A DNA stretch of 54,143 nucleotides from an uncultured Luteimonas sp. (GTDB taxonomy: Bacteria; Pseudomonadota; Gammaproteobacteria; Xanthomonadales; Xanthomonadaceae). Positions 28,142-37,174 of this stretch are shown one piece after another. Under the pieces are notes generated by a model that was not told where the DNA came from, ran no database searches, and saw only the letters and a program-made list of their open reading frames with translations. Each line of letters starts with the position of its first letter. Within the stretch, counting starts at the first letter, position 1. The position numbers and the translations under genes were made by a program. The DNA lies in contig CAKTDC010000021.1 of the NCBI GenBank assembly GCA_934541015.1, forward strand, positions 1 through 54,143, written 5' to 3'.

Positions 28142-29245
28142 TCATCCCTGCCCGTCATTCCCGCTTTCGCGGGAATGACCTAGCGAAGCAGCGGCAGCTG
28201 CCCCCCCCTGTTCATCCCGCAACACCTCGGCGCGGCGGATCATCTGCTGCACCTCGGGGACGGCATGGATTGCCGCCAGTTCCACCTCGGGATGCGCATT
28301 GGCGAACACCCTGAAGATCTCGTCGGCAAACGCCTGCCCCACGGAGGCAACCTCGGCGAAATCCAGTACCACGCAACGGAACCGGTCGACCCGCTGCATC
28401 AACCGCTTGGCCTGCGAACGCGACACCAGATTTTCGTCTCCGACCCGGGCCAGTCGCACCGGCACGATGGTCTTGGCGAAGTCATAGTCATCCGGGCCGC
28501 TGGAATACTCGTCGAACACATCCTTGATCAATCGCGCACTGTCGCGCGCGATCTCCATGAACACCGTTGTGCCCGCTTTCGTCTCCACCGCCTCGAACTC
28601 ATCCAGCAGGTCTTCCTCCTCGCCGTCATCGTGGTCGAACAGCAGCCCCCCGGAATGGATCTGGAAGCGGTCGAAGATACGCGAGGTGAAGAAGATGCCC
28701 TCGCCGGTATGCCGCGCAGGGTCGGTGGTCAGTTTGCCCTTCGAGAGCTCCAGCAGCGCCAGCCGTTCGTCCGGCAGGTCCAGCGCGCGGGTGATCTTGC
28801 GGAAGATGCCCACGCCATCGTCCGACACGCCCAGCAGCAACCGCTCCGCGTCGCAGTCCATGAACACGGTCAGCTGCCCACCACTCGAGTGATCCACGGC
28901 GTTGTTCACCATCTCGGTCACGCCGTGGTGCGCGATGTCCAGCACGTTGCGCGGAAGCCCCTGCAGCAGCGGCAACAGGTCCTGGAACCACACCCGGTCC
29001 TCTGACAGACCGGCCCGCGCATACCTGAGCTCCATGCGACGGTTCGACCCGAGCGCGTAATGCGGCCGCGTCGTGCCGGCCTTGCGCAGATAGCCCCCTG
29101 CGACCAGACGACGCACCTGGATGCTGATCCGGGCGCGCGACAGGCCCAGCTGCCCCGCCACCATCGCGACCAGGTCGCGCGGGTGCTCGGCCACTGCCTT
29201 CAGCAGGGCGGCTTCGATTTCGGGGGAGCGGTCGGGGCGAGCCAT
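28142..29245 (-). CDS. HTH / HATPase / STAS-like (DUF4325) regulator
   Basis: 367 residues, three modules. A winged HTH occupies residues 1-65 (LVAMVAGQLGLSRARISIQVRRL). A GHKL ATPase follows at about 85-235: N-box E111...NNAVDHS, G1 box DDGVGIF (141-148), and a G2-like GEGIFFTSRIFDRF. A C-terminal STAS-like domain lies at about 265-345 (FRCVVLDFAEVASVGQAFADEIFRVF). The combination resembles anti-sigma/anti-anti-sigma modules placed behind a DNA-binding head, so it may be an ATP-sensing regulator of nearby genes (inference). The last 12 residues are encoded by a dispersed REP palindrome. GGAGG sits directly against the ATG with no spacer, which is odd. It neighbours an Xre gene and a type III R-M pair. 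Confidence 0.88.
   Translation of the reverse strand: MARPDRSPEIEAALLKAVAEHPRDLVAMVAGQLGLSRARISIQVRRLVAGGYLRKAGTTRPHYALGSNRRMELRYARAGLSEDRVWFQDLLPLLQGLPRNVLDIAHHGVTEMVNNAVDHSSGGQLTVFMDCDAERLLLGVSDDGVGIFRKITRALDLPDERLALLELSKGKLTTDPARHTGEGIFFTSRIFDRFQIHSGGLLFDHDDGEEEDLLDEFEAVETKAGTTVFMEIARDSARLIKDVFDEYSSGPDDYDFAKTIVPVRLARVGDENLVSRSQAKRLMQRVDRFRCVVLDFAEVASVGQAFADEIFRVFANAHPEVELAAIHAVPEVQQMIRRAEVLRDEQGGAAAAASLGHSRESGNDGQG
28154..28179. repeat. REP palindrome at the 3' end of the regulator gene
   Basis: GTCATTCCCGC, short loop, GCGGGAATGAC. Same family as the unit at 23535-23557. It lies inside the last codons of the HTH-HATPase-STAS gene and could also work as a transcription stop between the two convergent genes. 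Confidence 0.85.
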
Positions 29246-29378
29246 CCTCCGATTGTAAAATTAAGCGGCCTTACTTGCTAATTAAATACCGGAAATTGCG
29301 CAGGATATCGATGGAAACGGCAAAGAATAAATCTTAAGTAATTGATTTATATAATTTATCTGCGGAGTGGTGTCGGAC
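29246..29378. promoter_or_regulatory. AT-rich promoter spacer of the accessory locus
   Basis: About 130 bases strikingly richer in A and T than any flanking sequence, including TTGATTTATATAATTTATC near 29343-29361. It lies upstream of the HTH-HATPase-STAS gene and downstream of the Xre gene (both minus strand). It probably contains the promoter of the former; the composition suggests acquired DNA. Confidence 0.5.
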
Positions 29379-29789
29379 TCAGTCTTTCGGTTTGCGCTTT
29401 TGCGCTCCCGGGCGCTTTCCCCGCGATAACAGCAGCCGCAGCAGGTCCAGCAGCACCTCCCGCTCCGCCTGCTGCAGCAGCGCGAAGTCATCCAGCAGCC
29501 GACGGTCCTCGTCGCGGGTCCAGGCCCCTCGCGCCTCGCCCACGCGCACGCGGCCGAACGCCAGCTCACCCACGTCCATCTCCAGCAGCTCGGCCAGGCC
29601 CTCGAACTGCTCGAGCTTGGGCAGGTTCCTGCCGTGCCGCCAGTTGGCAACCGCCTGGCCGCCCACCGTCAACCCGCGCAGAGCGAGCAACGCAGCGAGC
29701 TTCTCGTCGCTGAGGTGGGCTTTTCCGCTTCTTTCCAGCGCGTCGGCGAAACGCTTCGCGAAAGCGGCACGGCGTTGCTGCATATCCAT
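29379..29789 (-). CDS. Xre/Cro-type helix-turn-helix regulator
   Basis: 136-residue DNA-binding protein. The N-terminal HTH spans about residues 25-70 (SDEKLAALLALRGLTVGGQAVANWRHGRNLPKLEQFEGLAELL), a phage-repressor-like fold, with a helical leucine-rich tail ending in lysines and arginines. ATG 29789 is preferred to the TTG two codons upstream. It is divergent from the type III methyltransferase gene with a 229-base gap, which fits a control protein for the restriction-modification operon (inference from position). Confidence 0.82.
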   Translation of the reverse strand: MDMQQRRAAFAKRFADALERSGKAHLSDEKLAALLALRGLTVGGQAVANWRHGRNLPKLEQFEGLAELLEMDVGELAFGRVRVGEARGAWTRDEDRRLLDDFALLQQAEREVLLDLLRLLLSRGKRPGAQKRKPKD

Positions 29790-29886
29790 GCGCAAACGGT
29801 ACGGACCGGCCAGCCCGTAGACTCAACGCACGTCTTTGAAATAGATCAAAGCTGTGCTTTGATGACGCTTTTCCTCTGTTGCCGCC

Positions 29887-30018
29887 ATGCCGAAGCCACT
29901 GCCGGACGAACCGCCCGCCATCGTCGAGGACGGTGGGCAGGTAGGCCATCCCGCCACCGGGTCCTGGCGCACGCCTCCTGGTGAACCTGCCGCGAACACG
30001 CCTGCGGGGGCGCACTAG
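29887..30018 (+). CDS. Possible 43-residue leader peptide upstream of mod
   Basis: A short open frame (MPKPLPDEPPAIVEDGG at its start) rich in Pro and Gly ends with TAG immediately before the ATG of mod. No clear ribosome binding site and no recognisable family. It could be a leader for translational coupling of mod, or simply noncoding 5' sequence. Confidence 0.25.
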   Translation: MPKPLPDEPPAIVEDGGQVGHPATGSWRTPPGEPAANTPAGAH

Positions 30019-31617
30019 ATGCCGGTCCTGGACTGGATCGGGAAGTCGGCCGTGGTCAGGCACCACCGCGACGTTCCCTACCGGCTGCTCGAACCCGTGC
30101 CGGAGCTGTCCTGCGGCGACGCCGACAGCGGCAACCTCATCGTCCAGGGCGACAACCTGCATGCGCTCAAGGCGCTGCTGCCCCGTTACGCCGGGCAGGT
30201 GAAGTGCATCTACATCGATCCGCCCTACAACACCGGCAACGAAGGCTGGATCTACAACGACAACGTCAACAGCCCGGAGATCCGCCGCTGGCTGGGCGAG
30301 GTCGTTGGCAAGGAAGGCGAGACGCTCGACCGACACGATCGCTGGCTTTGCATGATGTATCCGCGGCTGGTGTTGTTGAAGCAATTTCTTTCAGAAGACG
30401 GAGTCATTCTTATTTCACTAGATGACGTTGAATCAGGGCATCTGCGTCTTCTGCTGGATGAAACATTCGGCTTCTCAAATCGTATTGCAACGATTGTCTG
30501 GAATACGCGAAATACCGATAACAGGATCAAAACCCACCTCTCCCCAGACCATGAATCCATCTTCGTATATGGGAAGTCCGACGCAGCTCGAATTCAAGGG
30601 CGTATTATTGACCGTTCCGATTTCAGGAACCCTGATAACGACCCTCGCGGCCCCTACGTTACTGACCCGCTAAAAGGCAAGGCCACGGCATCAGAACGTC
30701 CCAACCTCCATAACTACAAAATGGAGCAGCCCGGAACAGGAAATGCCTGGAAGCCAGACCCCGCAAAGGGATGGATAACGGATCGAACAGGCTACGAGAA
30801 GCTCCTTCAGGACAATCGGATCTGGTGGCCGCCAAATCCAGCAACAGGATGGCCGCGCAAGAAGAGATTCCTATCCGAGACCCAAGCGCGCATGCCTGCG
30901 TCGTCGTTCTGGCCTGAGTTCAAAACACACTCCGGAGCGCGTGAGTTGGATGAAATCCTGGACGAGCGTGTCTTCGCTTTTCCAAAACCAACCACTCTCA
31001 TGCAGAGAATCGTGGATTACTGCGCCCCACCCGGAAGCATAGTCCTCGACTCATTCGCTGGATCAGGAACAACAGCGCACGCGGTGCTGAAGCAGAACGC
31101 CGAAGATGGCGGCAACCGCCGCTTCATCCTCGTCGAAATGGACGAAGGCATCGCCCGCAACGTCACCGCTACTCGTGTCACGCGTGTCGCACAGGGTTAC
31201 ACCAATGCCAATGGAGAGCAGATCGCAGGCCTCGGCGGCGGGTTCCAATTCTGCCGTCTGAGCAGGGAACCGCTCTTCACCCCGGACGGTCGCATCCGCG
31301 ACAACGTCCGCTTCGCCGAACTGGCCGAGTTCGTGTGGTTTGCCGAGACGGGCACCGGCTATCGCAGGCCAAGGTCGCTGTCACCACTGCTGGGCGTACA
31401 CCAGGGCCGGGCCATCTACCTGCTCTACAACGGCATCCTAGACGACCGCTCGGTGGACGGCGGCAATGTCCTGACAGGACCGGTGCTCGACTTCCTCCCG
31501 CGGCGCGACGGTCCGCGTGTCATCTACGCTGCCGCCTGCCGCCTGGGCACCCCGCGTCTGCAGCGCGAAAACATCCTGTTCAAGCAGACGCCCTACGCGC
31601 TGGACGTGGCCCCGTGA
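30019..31617 (+). CDS. mod: Type III DNA methyltransferase (Mod)
   Basis: Adenine-specific, beta-class methyltransferase; it gives sequence specificity to the Mod-Res complex. In the 532-residue product the catalytic motif IV is DPPYNTGN (67-74) and the SAM-binding motif I FAGSGTT is at 346-352, the beta order. The target recognition part lies between. From about 30370 to 31080 (residues about 118-354) the DNA is visibly richer in A and T than either end of the gene and uses different codons, as if the recognition segment had been exchanged. The Res gene starts within the stop codon (GTGA). Confidence 0.95.
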   Translation: MPVLDWIGKSAVVRHHRDVPYRLLEPVPELSCGDADSGNLIVQGDNLHALKALLPRYAGQVKCIYIDPPYNTGNEGWIYNDNVNSPEIRRWLGEVVGKEGETLDRHDRWLCMMYPRLVLLKQFLSEDGVILISLDDVESGHLRLLLDETFGFSNRIATIVWNTRNTDNRIKTHLSPDHESIFVYGKSDAARIQGRIIDRSDFRNPDNDPRGPYVTDPLKGKATASERPNLHNYKMEQPGTGNAWKPDPAKGWITDRTGYEKLLQDNRIWWPPNPATGWPRKKRFLSETQARMPASSFWPEFKTHSGARELDEILDERVFAFPKPTTLMQRIVDYCAPPGSIVLDSFAGSGTTAHAVLKQNAEDGGNRRFILVEMDEGIARNVTATRVTRVAQGYTNANGEQIAGLGGGFQFCRLSREPLFTPDGRIRDNVRFAELAEFVWFAETGTGYRRPRSLSPLLGVHQGRAIYLLYNGILDDRSVDGGNVLTGPVLDFLPRRDGPRVIYAAACRLGTPRLQRENILFKQTPYALDVAP

Positions 31618-34292
31618 GCGGGTTCGCGCCCAAGCCTTACCAGCAGGACGCGCTCGATAGCGCACGCAGGTATTTTTCCAAATGCCATGAACTTGGCAGC
31701 CCGGGCCTGGCCTTCACCGCCACCACCGAGGAACTGTGGAAGCGGGGACTGCCCTACAACCGCATCGTCGGCTTCGCGCCGGACATGCCGTACTTCTGCC
31801 TGCGCGTGCCCACCGGCGGAGGCAAGACCTGGCTTGCGTCCAAGGGCATCGCGCTGGTCAATGCCCACCTGCTCCGGGTGGATCACAGCATCGTACTGTG
31901 GCTGGTGCCCTCCAGGGCGATCCGCGACCAGACGCTGCGGCTGCTGAAGGACCGGAGCAGCGCGCTCCACGCCGCCCTCTCCGACGCTGGCCCCACGACC
32001 GTGCTCGGCCTGGAGGAGGCCCGATCGCTGACCCGGGCCACGCTCGACACCAGCACCGTGGTGATCGTGTCCACCGTCCAGGCCTTCAACCGCGAGGACA
32101 AGGACGGACTGAAGGTCTACCAGTCCAACGGCGCACTCATGCAGCACTTCGATAGCCTCGACGAGGCACAGCGCGCGCAGTTGCTCACCGACGGCAGCGG
32201 CAGCGTGCCGTACTCGCTGGCCAACGTGCTGCGGATGCGCCGCCCGTTTCTGATCGTTGACGAGGCGCACAACAACCGCACCGACCTGGCGTTCTCGACC
32301 CTGGCCGCGTTCAATCCCAGCGGGATCCTCGAGCTGACGGCGACGCCGGATACCGAGAAGACTCCCAGCAACATCCTGCACAGCGTGTCCGCCGTTGAGC
32401 TGAAGACGGCGGGAATGATCAAGCTTCCGGTGATGCTGGAAACCGAGGCCGACTGGCAGAAATGCCTGGCCTATGCCGCCGACCGCCGCGAGCAGCTGCA
32501 GGCGGCCGCCGACGCGGAGCAGCGCAAGGGCGCGCCCTACCTGCGCCCACTGGTTCTGATACAGGCACAGGCACGCCACCGGGAGCGCGACACCCTGCAC
32601 TGGGAGCGCGTACTGGCAGAACTGGTGGAGAACCAGCGCATTCCGGCCGATCGCATCGCTGTGGCAACGGGCGAGCGCAACGATCTCGACGCCGTCGAGA
32701 AGAAATACCCCGCCGGCATCGCTGACCCGGCCTGCCCGGTCCGTTTCGTCATCACCCAGCAGGCGCTGGCCGAGGGCTGGGACTGTCCTTCGGCCTATAT
32801 CCTCGCCAGCCTGGCCGGAACCCAGTCGGAAACCGCAGTCGAACAGTTGCTTGGCCGCGTCCTTCGTCAGCCAGGCGCCGCACCCCGTACGACACCGGCA
32901 CTGAACCAGTCGTATGCCTACGTCATGTCCGCCGACTTCACTTCGACCGCGAGCGCCCTGCGGGACCGGCTGGTGGAGGGCGCGGGCTTCGAGCGCAAGG
33001 CGGTGGAGGAGTTCGTGCGCGCAGCCAGCCCCGCACAGGCCAGGTTCGACCTCAGTTCGCGCGCTGGCCGCATCGTGGTGACCCCGGTCGCGGTACCGCT
33101 TGCATCGGCACCGCGGATCAGGGAGTTGCCCAGGGACCTGCGCGGCAAGGTGTCCTGGAACCGCAAGGCTGGCGAACTCACGATCCTGCAGCCGCTGACC
33201 GAGGCGGAAGCCGACCGGCTTGCCGGCACCGTGGACAGCGACGGCGAGCGCGAAGCCCTGGTGCGCGCAGGCGAGGTCAGCCGCACCACTGCGATCGAGG
33301 TGCGCCAGAGCCCGGCCGAGCGCAGCGAAGCGCTGTCCGTTCCCGCGCTTGCGATACGGGTACAGGGCGAACTGCAGTTCTTCGACGATCTGGAGGTCCT
33401 GGACTACCCGTTCGATCTTTCGGGCTACGACGCCTATCCGCAGACCCGGGACCTGCAGGTGCTGGGTCTGGCCGACCGCATCTCCAGCGGCGGCGCCATC
33501 GACGTGACCAGCGAGGGCCGGATGATCGTCGGCTTCATCGCCGATCTCGACCGCGATCTCGGCATCGCGTACAGGCCCGAGCATTGGGACGAGACCCGGC
33601 TCGCAGCCTGGCTGTGCAGGAACCTGCCCGACGCCAGCGTCACCCATGCGTCGAAGTGGGCGTTCGTGCAGAAGTGGCTGCAGCGGCTGCTGCAGGAACC
33701 GGACTGCGATCTCGCACGCGCCAACCGGCAGAAGTTCCTCGTGCGGAACCTGCTGGAAACCCGTATCCGTGCGCTGCGACGGGAAGCCGTCGGAGCGGCT
33801 TACCAGCAGACCCTGTTCGCCGATGGCCGCGATGATCGGGTTCGCGTCGGCGGCGAGTTCACCATCGACTTCGACCCCGATGCGTACGCCCCTGCGGCCG
33901 ACTACGACGACCGCTACGGTGCATACGATTTCCGCCACCACTACTACGGCCGCATCGGCGACTTCGACAGCCGCGAGGAGTTCAAATGCGCCTGCTGGCT
34001 GGACCAGCAGGCGGAACGCGGCAGCATCCGCTTCTGGGTGCGCAATCTTGTCAGGAAGCCGGGGGCTTCCTTCTTCCTCCAGAAGGCGGACGGCCGCTTC
34101 TATCCCGACTTCGTCTGCCTGCTGCCCGACGGCAGGATCCTGGTCGTGGAGTACAAGGGCGCGCAGGGCTGGACGGACGCACAGGACGACCGCGACATCG
34201 GCAACCTTTGGGCCGAGCTCAGCGGCGGCAGGTGCCGGTTCGTGATGGTGCGTGATCGCCAATGGCAGCAGATCGAGGGTGCGCTGCGCTGA
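31614..34292 (+). CDS. res: Type III restriction enzyme, Res subunit
   Basis: ATP-dependent SF2 translocase/endonuclease cutting DNA that Mod marks as unmodified. 892 residues. Walker A PTGGGKT (66-72), DEAH box D216-H219, TATPD (motif III), and motif VI LLGRVLRQ. The C-terminal PD-(D/E)xK nuclease is FYPDFVCLL...VVEYKG with D832, E846 and K848. All key residues are present, so the enzyme looks intact. Start GTG 31614 overlaps the mod stop, ensuring coupled expression. Composition is uniform and GC-rich, unlike the middle of mod. Confidence 0.95.
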   Translation: MSGFAPKPYQQDALDSARRYFSKCHELGSPGLAFTATTEELWKRGLPYNRIVGFAPDMPYFCLRVPTGGGKTWLASKGIALVNAHLLRVDHSIVLWLVPSRAIRDQTLRLLKDRSSALHAALSDAGPTTVLGLEEARSLTRATLDTSTVVIVSTVQAFNREDKDGLKVYQSNGALMQHFDSLDEAQRAQLLTDGSGSVPYSLANVLRMRRPFLIVDEAHNNRTDLAFSTLAAFNPSGILELTATPDTEKTPSNILHSVSAVELKTAGMIKLPVMLETEADWQKCLAYAADRREQLQAAADAEQRKGAPYLRPLVLIQAQARHRERDTLHWERVLAELVENQRIPADRIAVATGERNDLDAVEKKYPAGIADPACPVRFVITQQALAEGWDCPSAYILASLAGTQSETAVEQLLGRVLRQPGAAPRTTPALNQSYAYVMSADFTSTASALRDRLVEGAGFERKAVEEFVRAASPAQARFDLSSRAGRIVVTPVAVPLASAPRIRELPRDLRGKVSWNRKAGELTILQPLTEAEADRLAGTVDSDGEREALVRAGEVSRTTAIEVRQSPAERSEALSVPALAIRVQGELQFFDDLEVLDYPFDLSGYDAYPQTRDLQVLGLADRISSGGAIDVTSEGRMIVGFIADLDRDLGIAYRPEHWDETRLAAWLCRNLPDASVTHASKWAFVQKWLQRLLQEPDCDLARANRQKFLVRNLLETRIRALRREAVGAAYQQTLFADGRDDRVRVGGEFTIDFDPDAYAPAADYDDRYGAYDFRHHYYGRIGDFDSREEFKCACWLDQQAERGSIRFWVRNLVRKPGASFFLQKADGRFYPDFVCLLPDGRILVVEYKGAQGWTDAQDDRDIGNLWAELSGGRCRFVMVRDRQWQQIEGALR

Positions 34293-34459
34293 GATCCCAT
34301 CCCGCTGGCGTGTCGCGCGCTCCGACGAGGCTCGAACGCCGCTGCTGACGCAGGGCGCGACGCCTCCATGAGTCAGTGCCAGTGCCGTCATCCGCCGGGA
34401 CCTCCATCGCGTCAGGGCACGGGTCTGCTAGGCTCGCCGCGTCTTCCCGGAGACTCCCG

Positions 34460-36373
34460 ATGGCCCACAGTCAGTTCGACCTCCTGCGCCAGCGCCGCTT
34501 CCTGCCCTACTTCACCGTGCAGGCGCTGGGCGCGTTCAACGACAACGTGTACCGGCAGGCGATCATCGGCCTGCTGGGGGCGATGCTGGTGGCCGGTGCG
34601 ATCTCGGCCGAGTCGCGGGCGCTGTACACGCAGCTGGCGCCGGCGATCTTCATCCTGCCCTATTTCCTGTTCTCGGCCACCGCCGGGCAGATCGCGGAGA
34701 AGCTGGAGAAGCAGCGGCTGATCGTGATCACCACGACGATGGAGATCGCGATCATGTCGCTGGCCGCGGTCGGCTTCGTGCTGCAGAACATGCCGCTGCT
34801 GCTGGTGGCGCTGTTCTGCACGGGGCTGCAGTCGACGCTGTTCGGGCCGGTCAAGTATTCGATCCTGCCGTCGGTGCTCAAGCCCGAGGAGCTGACCGGC
34901 GGCAACGGCCTGGTCGAGATGGGCACCTCGATCTCGATCCTGCTGGGGATGATCTTCGGCGGCTCGATCTTCCTGCTCGCCGGCGCCGCCGGGCCGTACG
35001 TGGCGGCGGCGTCGATCATCGCGCTGGCGGTGGCCGGCAACATGGTCGCGCGCCGCATCCCGCGGGTGGACGCGGGCGAGCCGGGGCTGCGCGTCGACCT
35101 CAACATCGCGCGCCAGTCCTGGCGCATCTGGAAGCTCACCCGGCGCCAGCCGGCGGTGCGCAACGCGGTGCTGGGGGTGTCGTGGTTCTGGTTCATCGGC
35201 ACGGTGCTGACCGCGCAGCTGCCGGTCTACGCCGAGACCAACCTCGGCGGCACGCAGGCGCTGTACATCTTCGCGCTGGCGCTGTTCTCGATCGGCGTGG
35301 GCACCGGCTCGCTGCTGTGCGAGAAGCTGTCCGGGCGCACGGTCGAGATCGGCCTGGTGCCGCTGGGCGCGTTCGGGGTGAGCGCGTTCATGCTCGACCT
35401 GTACTTCGCGCGGCCGGGGCAGGCGCTGGCGGCGGGGCTGTCGGTGCGCGAGTTCGCCGCCGCCGCGGGGAACTGGCGGATCATCATCGACCTGACCGGC
35501 ATCGGCCTGTTCACCGGCTTCTTCGTGGTGCCGCTGTTCGCGCTGATCCAGAGCCGCACGCCGAAGGCGGAGCTGGCGCGGGTGATCGCCGGCATGAACA
35601 TCCAGAACGCGCTGTTCATCGTCGCCGCGGCGCTCATCGGCGTCGCCCTGCAGCAGGTGCTGGGCTGGAACATCCCGCAGGTGTTCCTGGCGCTGGCGAT
35701 CGCCAATGCGCTGGTCGCGCTGTGGATCTTCAGCATCGTGCCCGAGTTCTTCATGCGCTTCGTCAGCTGGCTGATGGTGCGCACGCTGTACCGGCTGGAG
35801 CTGCACGGGATCGAGAAGCACGTGCCCGACGAGGGTGCGGCGCTGGTGGTGTGCAACCACGTGAGCTACATGGACGCGCTGATCCTCTCGGCCACGATCC
35901 CGCGGCCGGTGCGCTTCGTGATGTATTACCGGATCTTCGACATCCCGGTGATGCGCTGGATCTTCCGCACCGCCAAGGCCATCCCCATCGCCAGCCCGAA
36001 GGAGGACGCGGCGCTGATGCAGCGCGCGTTCGACGCCATCGACGCGGCGCTGGCCGGGGGCCAGATCGTGGGCATCTTTCCCGAGGGCGCGCTGACGAAG
36101 GACGGGCAGATCGCGCCGTTCAAGTCCGGAGTGGAGAAGATCCTCGCGCGCGCCGCCGCGCGCGGACAGGTGGTGCCGGTGGTGCCGATGGCGCTGCGCG
36201 GGATGTGGGCCAGCATGTGGAGCCACCGCGACTCGCGCCTGGGCCGCATGCGCGTGCCGCGGCGCCTGCGCGCGCGGGTGGAGGTGATCGCCGGGGAGCC
36301 GGCCCTCGCGCCCGCACCCACCGCCGCAGCGCTGGAGGCCACGGTGCACGCCCTGCGCGGCGATGCCGCATAG
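34460..36373 (+). CDS. MFS transporter - PlsC acyltransferase fusion (LplT-Aas-like)
   Basis: Predicted inner-membrane phospholipid-recycling protein of 637 residues. The first ~420 residues form a major-facilitator transporter resembling LplT (AFNDNVYRQAIIGLL, STLFGPVKYSILPS, ELTGGNGLVEMGTSISILLG). The C-terminal ~200 residues form an acyltransferase with NHVSYMD (HX4D), FPEGALTKDG and KSGVEKIL. This suggests uptake and re-acylation of lysophospholipids. Unlike E. coli Aas there is no C-terminal acyl-ACP synthetase domain. The ATG at 34460 follows GGAG. Not part of the R-M locus. Confidence 0.9.
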   Translation: MAHSQFDLLRQRRFLPYFTVQALGAFNDNVYRQAIIGLLGAMLVAGAISAESRALYTQLAPAIFILPYFLFSATAGQIAEKLEKQRLIVITTTMEIAIMSLAAVGFVLQNMPLLLVALFCTGLQSTLFGPVKYSILPSVLKPEELTGGNGLVEMGTSISILLGMIFGGSIFLLAGAAGPYVAAASIIALAVAGNMVARRIPRVDAGEPGLRVDLNIARQSWRIWKLTRRQPAVRNAVLGVSWFWFIGTVLTAQLPVYAETNLGGTQALYIFALALFSIGVGTGSLLCEKLSGRTVEIGLVPLGAFGVSAFMLDLYFARPGQALAAGLSVREFAAAAGNWRIIIDLTGIGLFTGFFVVPLFALIQSRTPKAELARVIAGMNIQNALFIVAAALIGVALQQVLGWNIPQVFLALAIANALVALWIFSIVPEFFMRFVSWLMVRTLYRLELHGIEKHVPDEGAALVVCNHVSYMDALILSATIPRPVRFVMYYRIFDIPVMRWIFRTAKAIPIASPKEDAALMQRAFDAIDAALAGGQIVGIFPEGALTKDGQIAPFKSGVEKILARAAARGQVVPVVPMALRGMWASMWSHRDSRLGRMRVPRRLRARVEVIAGEPALAPAPTAAALEATVHALRGDAA

Positions 36374-36499
36374 CACCATCGTCCATCCCGGCTGGCCGCC
36401 CGATCGGATAGGCTGGCGCGGGGAAATCGCCGCCATGCCCGGATGCCGCGCCGCCGCGCCGGCCCCCGCTTCGTCTTGTCCGCAGGAGAACTCCGCCAC

Positions 36500-36781
36500 A
36501 TGAGCGCCACACCGCCCTCGGGGCCATACGTGCCCAACCACCTGGTCTGGGCGATCCTGACCACCCTGTTCTGCTGCCTGCCGCTGGGCATCGTCTCGAT
36601 CGTCTATGCCGCGCAGGTGGACGGCAAGCGTGCCGCGGGCGACCTGGCGGGCGCGCGCGAAGCCTCGCGCAAGGCCGGCAACTGGGCCCTGGCCTCGGCC
36701 CTGGCGATGCCGGTGCTGCTGGCGCTGTGGTTCTTCCTGTTCGGAGGTCTGGCAATATTGGGGGGCCTGAGCGGCATGTAG
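36500..36781 (+). CDS. CD225/dispanin-family small membrane protein, copy 1
   Basis: 93 residues, two membrane helices: NHLVWAILTTLFCCLPLGIVSIVYA then a second near 60-90. The block CCLPLGIVSIVYAAQVDGKRAAGDLAGAREAS matches the CD225 pattern (re-entrant helix, then a short basic loop). Function in bacteria unknown. The ATG at 36500 follows CAGGAGAA. A paralog follows 57 bases downstream. Confidence 0.88.
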   Translation: MSATPPSGPYVPNHLVWAILTTLFCCLPLGIVSIVYAAQVDGKRAAGDLAGAREASRKAGNWALASALAMPVLLALWFFLFGGLAILGGLSGM

Positions 36782-36838
36782 GCCGCGTCGCCTGGTTCCA
36801 TCCGTTGATTCCCATTGAACGACAACCGGAGTGTCCAC

Positions 36839-37174
36839 ATGTCCACAGTGCTGCCTGATCCGCCCGCATCCACCGCGAACATCCCCAACCACATGGTCTG
36901 GGCGATCATCGCGACCATCCTCGCCACCTGCCTGTGCTGTCCGCTGGGCCTGGTCGGCATCGTGGCCATCGTGTTCTCGGCCAAGGTCAACAGCCTGCTC
37001 AGGGCCGGCGACATCGCCGGTGCGCAGCGGGCATCCGATACCGCCAAGATCTGGTGCTGGGTCGCCACCGGCCTGGCCATCGTCGGCCTGCTGTGGACGA
37101 TCTACTCGTTCACGATGGGTGGCGGCATGCAGCAGTACCAGATGCTGATGGAGCAGATCCAGCAGGCGCAGTGA
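36839..37174 (+). CDS. CD225/dispanin-family small membrane protein, copy 2
   Basis: 111 residues with the same layout as its neighbour: NHMVWAIIATILATCLCCPLGLVGIVAIVFSAKVNSLLRAGD and a second helix (about 72-92), then a Gln/Met-rich tail. GGAG precedes the ATG at 36839. Its final codons overlap the GTG start of the DUF2752 gene (GTGA). Tandem duplication with divergence is likely. Confidence 0.88.
   Translation: MSTVLPDPPASTANIPNHMVWAIIATILATCLCCPLGLVGIVAIVFSAKVNSLLRAGDIAGAQRASDTAKIWCWVATGLAIVGLLWTIYSFTMGGGMQQYQMLMEQIQQAQ

Noticed and set aside
27803..28183. 126-residue plus-strand frame overlapping the orphan gene
   Set aside because: Low-complexity translation, ends inside a REP palindrome, and overlaps the better frame 27396-28091.
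31335..31613. Upstream extension of the Res frame
   Set aside because: It overlaps the end of mod in another frame. The GTG at 31614 coupled to the mod stop starts exactly at the Res N-terminal helicase region.
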